A stretch of DNA of 64,000 nt from Heliocidaris tuberculata (taxonomy: Eukaryota; Echinodermata; Echinoidea; Camarodonta; Echinometridae), in contig CM046833.1 in NCBI GenBank assembly GCA_025618425.1, positions 8,877,429 to 8,941,428 on the forward strand, given 5' to 3'. The translations under genes were made by a program, and so were the position numbers. The number at the start of each line of letters is the position of its first letter. Positions within the stretch are counted from its first letter, which is position 1. Under the pieces are notes generated by a model. It did no database searches. It worked only from the letters and a program-made list of their open reading frames with translations, and was not told the origin of the DNA. This document shows, piece by piece, positions 54,549 through 64,000 of this stretch.

Positions 54549-56233
54549 GCTTTTGGGCATATGTCCCCAGGCCGCCTCCTAGTGCTGCCTCTGATCATGG
54601 CGTGTTTGAAGTTTGGGGTTATCCTGCATTTGATTACTTACGGTCGTCTAGTTATTTTCTATCGTCAAAGATCAACACGTTATGAGGACCAGTTAATAGT
54701 GGGCAGGTAAGGGCGTGAGGCTACAGGTTTTCAATGCAAAATCGAAACCCTGCAGCGGAATAAAATCCGACAAGTCGCTGACCAATGACAACCTACATGT
54801 GGAAAACTTATAGAAGAAAGTCTTTCTACGTACGACCTCTGACAACCAGATGGTTGTCGCCAGTCGGCGAGCGGTCGCCGCTCTAGTGTGACGGAGGCTT
54901 AAATGACAGAATCAAGCTGATCAAAATGAGCAACAACAAGTTATCGATCACACAATAAGCTATAAACAGAAGAGGAGTTTATTAATGAATAGGCCTAAAC
55001 AAATAATTCATTGTTATTAATACTTATTTATTTTTCATTTTAACTCTAGGAATATCCGAGGAAAACTGCTTATTTGGCAGTAATTTACAGATTATTTCAA
55101 AATATGAGACGGCGCAGCCTCATTACAAAAGTATATCAAATCATCGCCTATAGCCTTCCACCACTTCTACCTCAATCACACCGCCAACTGACTCCATATT
55201 AAACCGACCGATTCTTGCCCGTTATTTCGGGTATATGATTGTTTGTTCGGTCTCATAGGCGTATCGAGGGGATGTTTTGGATGTTCAAACACTCCTCTTT
55301 GGCAAAAGGGCTGTTTTAGGTGTTCCACACTCCCCTTTAGCAGTTTTTTAGGTGTTTACAAATGAAACAAAAGCTTGTTTTAAACACTTTTATTTCAGTT
55401 TTATGTTTCGCCTTGGTCTAATAATATATCTTTTTTTTTTTGCTTGTCAGAGAATTTTGGAGTAAAAAGACACCCAAAAATGCTGATGACCTTCTTTCTT
55501 TCTTTTTTTTTTTTTTTTTTGGGGGGGGGGGGCTTGTCAGAAAATTTTCAGAATATTATTAAGCCCCCTCCCTCACAAAATCCTGGATCCGCCGCTGATT
55601 AAATGATTAAGTTAAAATGAAGAATAATCTTAAATACCCCCCTTTAAAAATCCTGGGTACGCCTATGTTCGGTCTTTGTATTGTCGGTAAGGTGTCGGTC
55701 TTGTTGGCGTAACCGGGGGTATTTTATTCGAAAGCCGTTGGAAATGTTTCATCGCCGTTTCATTATCACTCTGAACGCAACTGATTTGTGCATGTCGCCA
55801 TCTCTTGTCAGATATATTATAGTTAAATTTTCTTCTATTAACGCCCTAACATTTCAGTTGTTCTTTTTTTCCCCACATACTTCTGTACATTGCAGGCCTT
55901 ATGTTTTCAATGTTTATTTCATTACTACATAAACTTGAAGAATATCAACCTAGTATATGGACTGACTACGTACGCAATATTTTTGCCATTAAACCAAATC
56001 AACTAGTGAAAGCACTGTACCTTACAAATAGGCATTATTAAACTTGGTAAAGTACAGTGAAAAGGTGCACTTGTGAAGAAATCTATCCTCGCGAAATCCG
56101 AAAGATGTATTTCATTTGGAAATTACTTCTATCGGTCATTTGGATGTTCCATAGCCCCCCCCCCCCCCAATGTTACATTGTGTGTTAAATTTCACATTTG
56201 ATGAGCCATGAGTATGAATGCCATGCGTCGTAG

Positions 56234-56382
56234 TCAAGCTTCTGTCGGCGAAACTCTCTGAAACTTTTTCTTATCTTTACACCTTTGCCACCAGGGTGGG
56301 GTCATGTCAACGTTGTGGCCGATAATGATGAGAGGGTGGGTCGCCGAGTTGAACTCTGTCATCTTAGCTCCTCTTTCTAGAC
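56234..56382 (-). CDS. PAFAH2: PAF-AH-like last exon
   Basis: Acceptor TCCCCTCTATCTCTGAG with a strong pyrimidine tract. HPLIIIGHNVDMTPPWW aligns with human NLIPGTNINTT near the C-terminus, then a basic tail to TGA. In frame only if exon 8 uses its GTATGT donor. Confidence 0.75.
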
Positions 56383-59300
56383 CTCAGAGATAGAGGGGAA
56401 AAAATATCACTGCTAAACAAAACAATTGCTTCATGATTCAATGATAGTCTTTAATCTATATTTAATCGTCTTGAAATTATATCATAATGTATTGAACAAG
56501 GACAAGACTAGATTGTTTTATATTGCTGGCCCCATTTACCGAATGTATACTCAGTTGTCGTGCGACATCGACAATTTATTGTATCTTTGAAAAATCGGTA
56601 ATTATAAGTAATATTACACTAGCTATTGTGCAAATAAAAAAGAATATCATATGTAAGGTTAATTTTCAGTCATTACATCTGTCGCAGACGTGGCAGATGA
56701 TTTCGCAGGCTCTCTTATGGTTTTTTTTTCTTATCTCCTTTCTTTAGCATGTTTAGCTCTCCCTATTTGTCTCGGCTTTCCGTGTAGCTAAAACTAGCTA
56801 TATATCTTTTCATCTGCTCCCCCCCCCCCCTCTCTATATTTAGTCGGATTAGTCGTAATAAATATCTTTCAGCTAGAGCTTTATTTCGAAATTACTGAGG
56901 GGAAACTGCCCTTGCACCCTCCAATCGAATGGACATCCCTCTTCTCAAGTTAGCATCGGAATAGCAAACATACTGATATATTTGGAGAGAAAGCCGATCA
57001 TCGCATTGTTGTTGGTTTCCATGGCAACCTTAGGATGTAGTTTGTCTCGCATCTTGAGTAGCCTGGCGATGAAATTAGGAAAGACCGACCCCATGTCGGT
57101 CTGACATTGATGATCAGTCCCTCTACAGTAAAAAGATAGAAATAAAGAATAAAAGAAAGGACGAAAGAAAGAAAGGGAGAAAAAATACACTGCTTGCCCA
57201 GCAGGAAATTGTCCAATAAGTAGTGAAATTGTAGTACGTTTATATGTTCGGTGGTCTGGGGTTAGTGACCGGGGTAATCATCATCAGTGGGGTTTTCTTT
57301 AAATTCTCATTCTCTTAATTTTCTTTTTCTTCCTCCTCCTCATCTTTTCTCCTCCTCTTTCTTCTTCTTCTTCTTCTTCTTCTTCTTCTTCTTCTTCTTC
57401 TTCTTCTTCTTCTTCTTCTTCTTCTTCTTCTTCTTCTTCTTCTTCTTCTTCTTCTTCTTCTTCTTCTTCTTCTTCTTCTTCTTCTTCTTCTTCTTCTTCT
57501 TCTTCTTCTTCTTCTTCTTCTTCTTCTTCTTCTTCTTCTTCTTCTTCTTCTTCAAATATCATCATTATCATCATCATCATCATCACGATTTTTATTAACA
57601 ACATCATCATCACCGTCATTATAATCATTATAATCATTATCATCATTATCAGTATTATCGTAATAATATCATTGTGTTTCTCATCACTGTCGTCATCATC
57701 ATCATCAACTCCATACCTTATCGTGATCATCTGCCTGTTCCCCGTGGTCGCCGTCGGATCGGGAATCATGCATAGGAGGTGCTGCATGTTGTCTCTGAAC
57801 TGAAACTTCTCTGTGTTGATACAGAGCATGGGTTGATCGAAGCACCGGAAACTCTCTTGAAGGCTTAAAGGGTACCCCCATGGGTCACACACCACACCAC
57901 ACCTATTCAAAAATCATATTGGCCTTAATCAAATTCAAGTTTAAAGTCAAAACAAATCAAATTACGAATTGAAAATCATATTTAAACCAAATTCAAATTC
58001 TAATTTTAATTCAAATTCAAATTCAAATTCAAATTCAAATTCAAATTCAAATTCAAATCAAATTCAAATTCATATTCTAAATCCAATGCAAATATTCGAA
58101 TTCAATCCAAATTCACATACAAATTCAAAATCAAATTCACTTAAATCCAAATTAAAACTAAAATTTGAATTCAAATTTCAATTATTGATAAAGAACTTGG
58201 GGCTGATTGGCGAACCAATTAATACACTCCAGGGGAGCGTTTCATCAAGCGTTTTGTCAGTGATTTTTACTTAAAAATTTGCTCTCAGCCAATCAGATGC
58301 AAGGATTTCAGTAGCTTATAACAGTTGTCGGTAAAAGTCACTGACAAAACGCTTGATGAAACGCTCCCCTGAAGACTAAAAGGGTAACACCATAGGTCAT
58401 ACGCAATCCCACACATAAGAAATACCAACAATTCAAATTCATCTTCAAAATTATTATTGTCTTGCACTTTCTGCCGGGCGTGTGGGGTGCTTGATACCTT
58501 TTTATCAAAATTTGGGCAAATTTGGGCAAATTCATAACTGACCATGCTGACGTCGGCAATAATTTTAGGACACTTTTTCATTACCTTGCTGGCAAACTAA
58601 ATAATCTAAAGACTTTTATCATTTATTTTCTGGAAATAAGACAATTCTCTAGTATTTCCTCAGGAAAGCACACAGGCGCGAATATTATATCAACACATTT
58701 TGTCATTAAATAAATAAATGTAAGATCCTCTTGAATCTTGGATCCCATAAGATATCAGAGGGCTAAAAGAGGATGTGAATATTTTCCAATGAAACCTTAA
58801 TTTAAAAAAATAGATATACATTGAAATTAGTGGTATCGTACATGCTCCCATACGCTTACAATATTGTAATCTAGTTTTGATAATGTATAGCTGGGATACA
58901 ACATTCCTTTGAACTCATCGGACAGATGAGTACCAATTGTTTATCATTGGGATTCGAAGATAATTATGAATAGCTTGAATTCTTACTTCAATCTTTTCTC
59001 GTGGCTGAGTGTTGCTATTGTAGTAGCTCCTCCGTATGAATGGCCGCATATTGCTGCAGATGACAAATCTAACCGCCCCTCGATATACCAAAATTAGATA
59101 TTGAATAATAATAACACGATAAAAACTACTTTCGAAAAATAAACTCAAGACAATTTCAATAGCCCTGTCTATCACCTTTAGAAATGTGCAAACATTACAA
59201 TGGCGTATTACGTAATCCAAACAAGATTTCTATGGGCAGTACAATAGGCCTTTGAAATTGCCCTTGAGTTTATTTTTCGTATATTTATTTTTTGTATATT

Positions 59301-61018
59301 TGAGGGGGTATAAATTAGTCGAATATATGATATGACTTTGTGCTTTGATTAGACATAGTAAGAGGAAGGTACATCATGAAGCAGGTAAGATACCCGGAGG
59401 GGGGGGGGGGGGCATGTCTCATTGAGACCTGTACATCATCCTCGTAAATCTCTTTCTGAAAAGCACCTTAATCGGGGATTGCAGTAGGAGTAGCTTTGAT
59501 ACCCTAAACAGGGAAACCCGTCTAACATTTCTGATTTTTATACCCTTAAAGGGAAATCCAACCTTAATAGCAAGTTGCTCTGAAAGAAAGAAGAAAAATC
59601 AGAGAAGCAGAATGGTGAAAGTTTGAACGAAATCGGACAAGCAATAAGAAAGTTATGAATTTTTGAAAGTTGTAATCACTATGCATATGGGAATTTCAAA
59701 TTGGCCAAATAGGTAATGTCACTGTGATGTAGCTGTGGACAACTCCCCCAACTTAATAGCAACTTCTTATTAATTTTGTATTTCCCTTTAACCCATAGCT
59801 CACGGGAGCCGGGTGGTTCCTGTATTATGCCTATGGGGATGAGATAATTCAGCAGTCAGCGGGTTAAACATCATTTGCAAGGGTATTTGGAAAATAAGCA
59901 TTATGCTGCAAAGTCAGCTGCGCTGTGGAATATGAAATTACCTTAAACTGCGACAGATCGAAATCCTTATCGATGTCGCTTTCATGGTGGAGGCCATCAT
60001 CGAGGACTTCAAGAAAGTTCAGACTAGCGATGCACTCATCACGTCTTTGTGTGATCTGGGTTGAGGGGGGGAAAAAGTAAATACGTTCTTGTGTAGTGTT
60101 GTCTTTGCCACTGTTTGGTCCCTCCTTACACCCCATCTCGCCCCTTTCTTTCTCTGTCTCTCAGCCCCCCCCCCCCGCAATATACCTCACTGCATATGTA
60201 TATCCATCTACTTTCCTCTTTCTGTTTTTCTATCTACGAAAATGATCCATCTCTCTCTCTCTCTCTCTCTCCCTCTCTCCTCCCCCCATCTTTCTTTCTC
60301 CCTTTCCCCTTTCTTTTCTCCAGTCTATTTTTCTCTTTCTCTCACTCTCTTTCTTAGGTCTATTTTCCAACAAGAACCCTGCAGCCCTCTTTCTGTTTTT
60401 CTATTTACCGACGAAAATGACCCATCTCTCTCTCTCTCTCTCTCTTCTCCCCATCCTCTGTCTCCCGGCCTCGTACCCTCTCTCCTTCCATCTCTCTTTT
60501 CTCACCCCCCCCCCTCTCTTTTCTCCTGTTTATTTCTCTCTTTCTCAGATCTATTTTCCAACAAGAACCCTGGCCCCCTTAGGCTAAGTGTGATTGCCTA
60601 CAATGTTTTCAAAATTCAAATGTTTCTTTCAGATATGTTTTAAGGGGGGGGGGGGGGGTCATACCCCACCCCCTCTATATTGACGGTCCTGTCCCCGCAA
60701 TCCGAAAAAAAATATTTCATAATCCTGTACTTGTTTCAGACGAAACTCGGGAACTTCGTATGGCGCTTTGATGAAATCCACCGCCTGATACTTCGGCTGT
60801 GATGATTTCTGGCTGGCGTTTGTCGATGTGGTTTTATCATTACAGGCATTCTTTATGAAGAACGAGTGGCATGCCGAGTTATCTCTGTATTTAAAAATAA
60901 TAAAACACAGAACAAATTCTAGAGACAGTGGCAAAGCTACATAAAAGGATGAAGGGGGAAGGGGGACGGGAGCCGCTTTCAATGCCCCCCAAAACCCCAA
61001 AATGAAGGAATTAAAAGT

Positions 61019-61065
<47 letters not shown>

Positions 61066-63856
61066 TAAGAGGGAAAGAGAAAGAGAGAAAGAGAGAGAGA
61101 GAGAGAGAGACAGGAGCCGCGGAGCGTTTTTGAAAGTGTGTGTGTGGGGGGGGGGGGCTGATCTGATATCACCCACTAATAACAATTTTGGAGCCTTTTT
61201 TCCGAGTTTTTTTTAACGTGTCTACTCCGCGGCTCATGAGAGAGAGAGAAGAGGTGGGGGGGGGGGGGGGGGAGGAGGGGAGGAAGGGGGAGACAATGTG
61301 AAAATACGATAATAGGCTGTGACCCATCCCACATCCTCCCCTCTCTCTATGGCCTTATCCATTAATGTTCTCTCACATTTTATGCCCAAATCATACCTGT
61401 GCGTGCCGCCCCCATCCTGTGACACCAGTGCCACGTACCCTGTGAGTGGAAGCTGGATCAAAGCTACTGCACTTTAATTCTGCAGAATATTCCTGTTCAC
61501 CAAGTGACCTTATATATTTTACAAAGAATTCCATTCCGTGATAATTAATGCAATTTTGTTTAAAAACCATGGATACCTGTGTTCTACCGCTGCCACCACA
61601 CATCCACAAGAAGCGATGTCCAGACATGTACTGGTATACGTAGTTCGGCATCCCCCTAGACCATGACTGAAGATGACCACCGGATACTTGGTCTTGCATC
61701 CACTCAACTGACCATGCCATCTCGCTGGTACTTTGATGTTTTCTAGAGGGCGGGGGATGAACAAACTTTAGAACCTCTAAGAGGGAAATTGCACTCTGAT
61801 TACAAGTTGGTTTTAAAAGAAGCAGAGATATTAAAGAAACAAATCAGTGAAGGTTTGAGCAAAATACGATAAGAAATAAGAAAGTTATGAATTTTTGAAG
61901 CTGTAATCAATCAAACACAAATTGGCAACTCCGTGACGCATCTTGCGAGCTCCCCTCCCATTTGCCCTGTACCCACAAAATTTTATTTCCATTTCTCTGA
62001 AGAAAATATTCAAACATACATGCACCTTAGATATGTATGAGAAAAGTCTATTCCTTCGTCAGAAACTAAGAAAATTAAAATTTATGAAAATGTCTGTACT
62101 AAGCAAATGGGGATGAGTTTGCAAGATACGTCACGGAGTTGAAAATTCATAACCTTGTTCAGTTTCTTATCGGATTTTACTCTCACTTTTGCTAATAAAT
62201 CTGTTTCTCTCATTTTCTGATTTTATTCAAATCAACTCAATACCGGTGTGGAATTTCCCTTTAAAGCAACGATTTTAAAATAATACTAATTTAAAAATTG
62301 ACAATAAAGAAAGATGACCACTGGATAGTTGGTATTTTACCCACTCATCACTGTTCGAATCTGGATGTTTTTAGAAGGCTTTGATTAAACATGGGAATCT
62401 CGTTATTGAAATGAGAGGCTAAAATAAATATTTACAAAGTTACAAAGTAAAAGGTGTCCAGTTATGCAATAATCTTTTCGTTTGTGTAACCTTTAAATAA
62501 CAGCTAATCCACACTGCAAAGATATGATTACATTTTATTTTATTTTATTTTATTTATCTATTAATTTATTTTTGCTATTTTTAAAAAATTGATTAATTGA
62601 TTAATTGATTATTATTATTATTCATTTTATTTTATTTTATCTATTTTTTTTTTTTTTTTTTGGGGGGGGGGGGGGAGCATCTGCATCCGGGGAAATAAAA
62701 AGTACTGGAAGATATATAAATGCGCACCTAACAGACTGTTGATCTTTGACCCTAGCCACTTGACCCCGCCCACATTGGCGTATCCATGGGCGTAGTGGTC
62801 GCTGGGCAACCAGCAAGGGCGTTCCTCCAGAGGAATCCACTGATCTGTTCTGTCGATCGGATAAAATAGCCTCAAGATGATTCTGAAAGAAAGGAGTTAA
62901 AAAAAATCTCTTTCTCCGGTTTGTAACAATTTAATGGGCGTTCTCCCGATTTACGTACCGTATCCGAATTTATGAACCTTGCCATGCTTACCATGGTGAA
63001 TTTTCACTGATGCCCTCATCCACTGATATTCGTTCCTACTGATGTCTACTTTCATTTCTTTTTCATTTGACTGTCTAATAATTATCATCATCATCATCAT
63101 CATCATCAATACTATCATCATCACCCGTATCCGGACAACTACCCCCTGGACAATTACCCCCCGGACAACCACCCCCCGGAAAACCACCCCCTGGACGACT
63201 ACCCCCCTAGGACAACTACCCCCCAGGACAACTACCCCCTAGGACAACTACCCCCAGGACAACTACCCCCCAGGACAATTACCCCCCGGACAACTACCCC
63301 CCGAACAACTACCCCCTGGACAGCTACCCCCGGAAAAATTGTCCTGGGGGTAATTGTCCTGGGGGGTAGTTGTCCTGGGGGGTAGTTGTCCTGGGGGGTA
63401 GTTGTCCTAGGGGGTAGTTGTCCTGGGGGGTAGTTGTCCTAGGGGGGTAGTCGTCCAGGGGGTGGTTTTCCGGGGGGTAGTTGTCCGGGGGTAGTTGTCT
63501 AGGGGGTAGTTGTCCTAGAATCATCATCACCATAATCATTATTTTAATCAACATCATCATCATCATCATTATCATCAATACTATCATCACCCTCATCATC
63601 ATCATCACCCTCATCATCATCATCACCCTCATCATCATCATCACCCTCATCATCATCATCATCTCCACCACCACTATCACCACTACCACCAACATCATGG
63701 TTATAATCACCATCATCACCACCATCGACCCCCCTCGTTCCCTCCTCACCCTGGTTCGACAATATCTGTCATGACATCCCCGCTCCCGACATCGTACGGG
63801 CCGCGTCCGGGTGGTACACCTCGACCATTTGACTTATCAATCCGTGATGATGTCAT
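56234..63856 (-). CDS. PAFAH2: PAF-acetylhydrolase-like phospholipase (PAFAH2/PLA2G7 family), spliced, 9 exons
   Basis: Nine exons join in consistent phases to 423 residues (human PAFAH2 392, PLA2G7 441). Group VII phospholipases A2 hydrolyse the sn-2 acetyl or short oxidised chain of platelet-activating factor and related lipids. Motifs in order: GPYDVGSGDVM, IILRLFYPIDRTDQWIP, YPVVIFSHGLGGCRTTYTS (oxyanion region), VVAAVEHRDNSA, ITQRRDEC, then GHSYGGATT with the nucleophile Ser246, VCDPW with Asp269 and DHQ with His329. The Ser-to-Asp distance of 23 equals that in human PLA2G7 (S273, D296). There is no signal peptide, and the start ATG follows an in-frame TGA 15 nt upstream, so the product is probably intracellular, like PAFAH2. 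The N-terminal GDVM also favours PAFAH2, but the gene may predate the split of the two vertebrate types. Confidence 0.9.
56974..57122 (-). CDS. PAFAH2: PAF-AH-like exon 8: catalytic His
   Basis: Acceptor TTTTTACTGTAG, donor GTATGT. RGTDHQCQTDMGSVFPNFIA matches human RGSVHQNFADFTFATGKIIG; the His of DHQ is catalytic. FLSKYIS corresponds to human FLQKHLG. If the donor is skipped, a stop follows at 56947-56945 and the protein ends MFAIPMLT. Confidence 0.88.
57358..57553. repeat. (TTC)n trinucleotide microsatellite, about 65 units
   Basis: Uninterrupted TTC/GAA repeat over 195 bp in the intron after exon 7. It continues as TCA/ATC repeats to about 57705. Poly-Phe, poly-Glu and poly-Lys ORFs here are artefacts. 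Long GAA tracts can form triplex DNA. Confidence 0.98.
57717..57902 (-). CDS. PAFAH2: PAF-AH-like exon 7: catalytic Asp
   Basis: Acceptor TTTTTGAATAG, donor GTATGG. CGVVCDPWGYPLSLQESFR and FDQPMLCINTEKFQF match human CGIALDAWMFPLGD and PQPLFFINSEYFQY. MITIR at the end matches human MITIRG. Confidence 0.92.
57979..58062. repeat. (TTCAAA)n hexanucleotide repeat
   Basis: About 12 near-perfect TTCAAA units, with degenerate ones out to about 58170. Its Asn-Ser ORF is an artefact. Confidence 0.9.
58230..58374. repeat. Short hairpin element, copy F
   Basis: GGGGAGCGTTTCATCAAGCG at the left is mirrored exactly by CGCTTGATGAAACGCTCCCC at the right. CAGCCAATCAGATGCAAGGA core. Same family as 27011-27150. 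Confidence 0.8.
58987..59078 (-). CDS. PAFAH2: PAF-AH-like exon 6: nucleophile GHSYG
   Basis: GRLDLSSAAICGHSYGGATT then IATLSHEKRL, between acceptor TATATCGAG and donor GTAAGA. GHSYG is the lipase box (human GHSFG). The acceptor tract is AT-rich and weak. Confidence 0.9.
59546..59791. mobile_element. Foldback element, TTAAAGGGAAATCC type, internally deleted
   Basis: CTTAAAGGGAAATCCAACCT at the left and TATTTCCCTTTAA at the right, with the left-half landmarks of 43001-43578. Confidence 0.6.
59942..60055 (-). CDS. PAFAH2: PAF-AH-like exon 5: ITQRRDEC
   Basis: 38 codons, acceptor CCTCAACCCAG, donor GTAATT, phase 0. ITQRRDECIASLNFLEVLDD corresponds to human VRQRAKECSQALSLILDID. Confidence 0.9.
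60249..60550. repeat. TC-rich microsatellite with a duplicated flank
   Basis: CTCTCTCTCT runs at 60250-60275 and 60425-60450. The two halves share TTTCTGTTTTTCTAT and CTATTTTCCAACAAGAACCC, so a block of about 175 bp is tandemly duplicated. Confidence 0.75.
60731..60884 (-). CDS. PAFAH2: PAF-AH-like exon 4
   Basis: Acceptor TTTTTAAATACAG, donor GTACAG. DNSACHSFFIKN continues the EHR of exon 3 as human EHRDRSASATYYFKDQ does. 51 codons ending FRLKQ. Confidence 0.9.
61018..61114. repeat. (GA)n microsatellite
   Basis: GAGAGAGA runs with AAAGAGAAAG interruptions, in the intron between exons 3 and 4. Confidence 0.95.
61397..61439 (-). other. Exon-like 43-nt segment, possible poison cassette exon
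   Basis: Flanked by CTTCCACTCACAG and CAG-GTATGA, both good splice sites. Spliced between exons 3 and 4 it would shift frame and meet TAA at the second codon of exon 4. In another frame it reads GYVALVSQDGGGTHR, loosely like the CVVAAVEHR end of exon 3, so it may be a decayed exon duplicate. No expression evidence. Confidence 0.3.
61577..61742 (-). CDS. PAFAH2: PAF-AH-like exon 3: FSHGLGGCR
   Basis: Acceptor CGCCCTCTAG, donor GTATCC. YPVVIFSHGLGGCRTTYTS and LDIASCGCVVAAVEHR match human YPLVVFSHGLGAFRTLYSA and IDLASHGFIVAAVEHR. Confidence 0.93.
61785..62272. mobile_element. Foldback element, intact relative of the SINE-split copy at 20409
   Basis: GAGGGAAATTGCACTCTGAT at the left and GTGTGGAATTTCCCTTTAA at the right, with AAAAGAAGCAGA and AATAAGAAAGTTATGAATTT inside. 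It gives the uninterrupted sequence for the insertion site of the SINE at 20484. Confidence 0.7.
62728..62882 (-). CDS. PAFAH2: PAF-AH-like exon 2
   Basis: Acceptor CCTTTCTTTCAG, donor GTGCGC (weak). IILRLFYPIDRTDQWIPLEE then GGVKWLGSKINSLL matches human FLRLYYPSQ ... LWIPNKEY. Confidence 0.92.
63128..63518. repeat. Inverted (head-to-head) minisatellite, GGACAACTACCCCCC unit
   Basis: About 14 units of 15-17 bp run to 63334, then about 12 units of the reverse complement (GGGGGGTAGTTGTCC) run to 63518. Variant units GGAAAACCACC and GGACGACTACC occur in the same mirrored order in both arms, so one arm arose by inverted duplication of the other. It lies in the first intron of the PAF-AH-like gene. 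Confidence 0.93.
63519..63705. repeat. (ATC)n / CATCATCACC simple repeat
   Basis: ATC trinucleotides with a CACCCTCATCATCATCAT unit repeated four times; a matching (ATC)n lies on the other side of the inverted minisatellite at 63084-63123. Met-, Asp- and Ile-rich ORFs are artefacts. Confidence 0.9.
63750..63856 (-). CDS. PAFAH2: PAF-AH-like exon 1 with start codon
   Basis: ATG 63856-63854 begins MTSSRIDKSNGRGVPPGRGP then YDVGSGDVMTDIVEP. TGA lies in frame 15 nt upstream. Donor GTGAGG at phase 2. GPYDVGSGDVM matches GPHLVGCGDVM of human PAFAH2. No hydrophobic leader. Confidence 0.88.
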
Positions 63857-64000
63857 AGTGCAATCTGATCACAGTCGTAAGAGAAGATATTTCGTGGTAA
63901 AAAGTAGGCTACACGATAAAAAACATAAACACAATTTTTACACACAAGTATTACACGTATGTGACGTACGTACAGCAAGCTATTTCATAATTTAGAAATT
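63857..64000 (-). other. 5' flank of the PAF-AH-like gene
   Basis: Short AT-rich sequence with TACGTACGT near 63965. It may be 5' UTR or proximal promoter; no core element is clear. Confidence 0.35.

Noticed and set aside
56290..56347. MTEFNSATHP... as the start of a separate gene
   Set aside because: It is in frame with, and similar to, the C-terminal end of the PAF-AH family when exon 8 uses its GTATGT donor.
57299..57910. 203-aa ORF with a long poly-Glu block
   Set aside because: Only its N-terminal part is a real exon (57717-57902). The poly-Glu comes from the intronic TTC repeat after the donor.
63324..63749. 141-aa Met/Val and Pro/Asn-rich ORF
   Set aside because: Translation of (ATC)n and the inverted minisatellite inside intron 1 of the PAF-AH-like gene.

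Overview
This 64 kb window is animal nuclear DNA, AT-rich and intron-rich, with few genes and a very high load of short transposable elements, palindromes and microsatellites. The three recognisable genes (an USF3-type bHLH factor, a vitellogenic-like serine carboxypeptidase and a PAF-acetylhydrolase) are animal families. The repeat style fits a marine deuterostome invertebrate: many TACATGTACATGTA motifs, many hairpin MITEs, tRNA-derived SINEs and long poly-G tracts. An echinoderm such as a sea urchin is my best guess, but that is inference, not a species call.

Layout. (1) 1-4602 has no recognisable coding sequence. (2) 4641-20247, plus strand: a USF3-like gene in four coding exons. Three short exons and the start of the last encode the bHLH-zipper, and the rest of one 6.8 kb exon encodes a long low-complexity tail. 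Joined, they give a 2363-codon frame. Its large second intron carries a LINE relic, two TIR elements and a satellite-bearing element. (3) 20248-30698: putative long 3' UTR/downstream region, full of hairpin elements, ending in a 1.2 kb GA/G-rich minisatellite. (4) 48692-30699, minus strand: a CPVL-like serine carboxypeptidase in 13 confident exons plus one candidate 22-nt exon. All junction phases agree and the total is 483 codons including stop. The exon that should carry the catalytic serine is disturbed: a 7-bp insertion breaks the frame after the SYAGKY motif. Frame is kept only by an acceptor 10 nt downstream, which removes the serine motif. A decayed copy of the same exon lies just upstream. 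(5) 48694-56233: intergenic, with a near-perfect 380-bp inverted repeat, GGGCACTTATCAGAAG minisatellites and a long (AC)n. (6) 63856-56234, minus strand: a complete nine-exon PAF-acetylhydrolase-like gene (423 aa) with an intact Ser-Asp-His triad and no signal peptide. Its first intron holds a head-to-head inverted minisatellite.

The genes do not form a pathway: one is a nuclear transcription factor, one a secretory/lysosomal-type carboxypeptidase homologue, and one an intracellular-type phospholipase. No bacterial operons, CRISPR arrays or rRNA genes were seen. tRNA-like sequences are SINE heads. The strongest candidates for something undescribed are the damaged or pseudoenzyme carboxypeptidase with its duplicated serine exon, the inverted minisatellite at 63.1-63.5 kb, the large palindrome at 50.5-51.3 kb, and the small families of TIR elements whose target-site duplications can be read directly.
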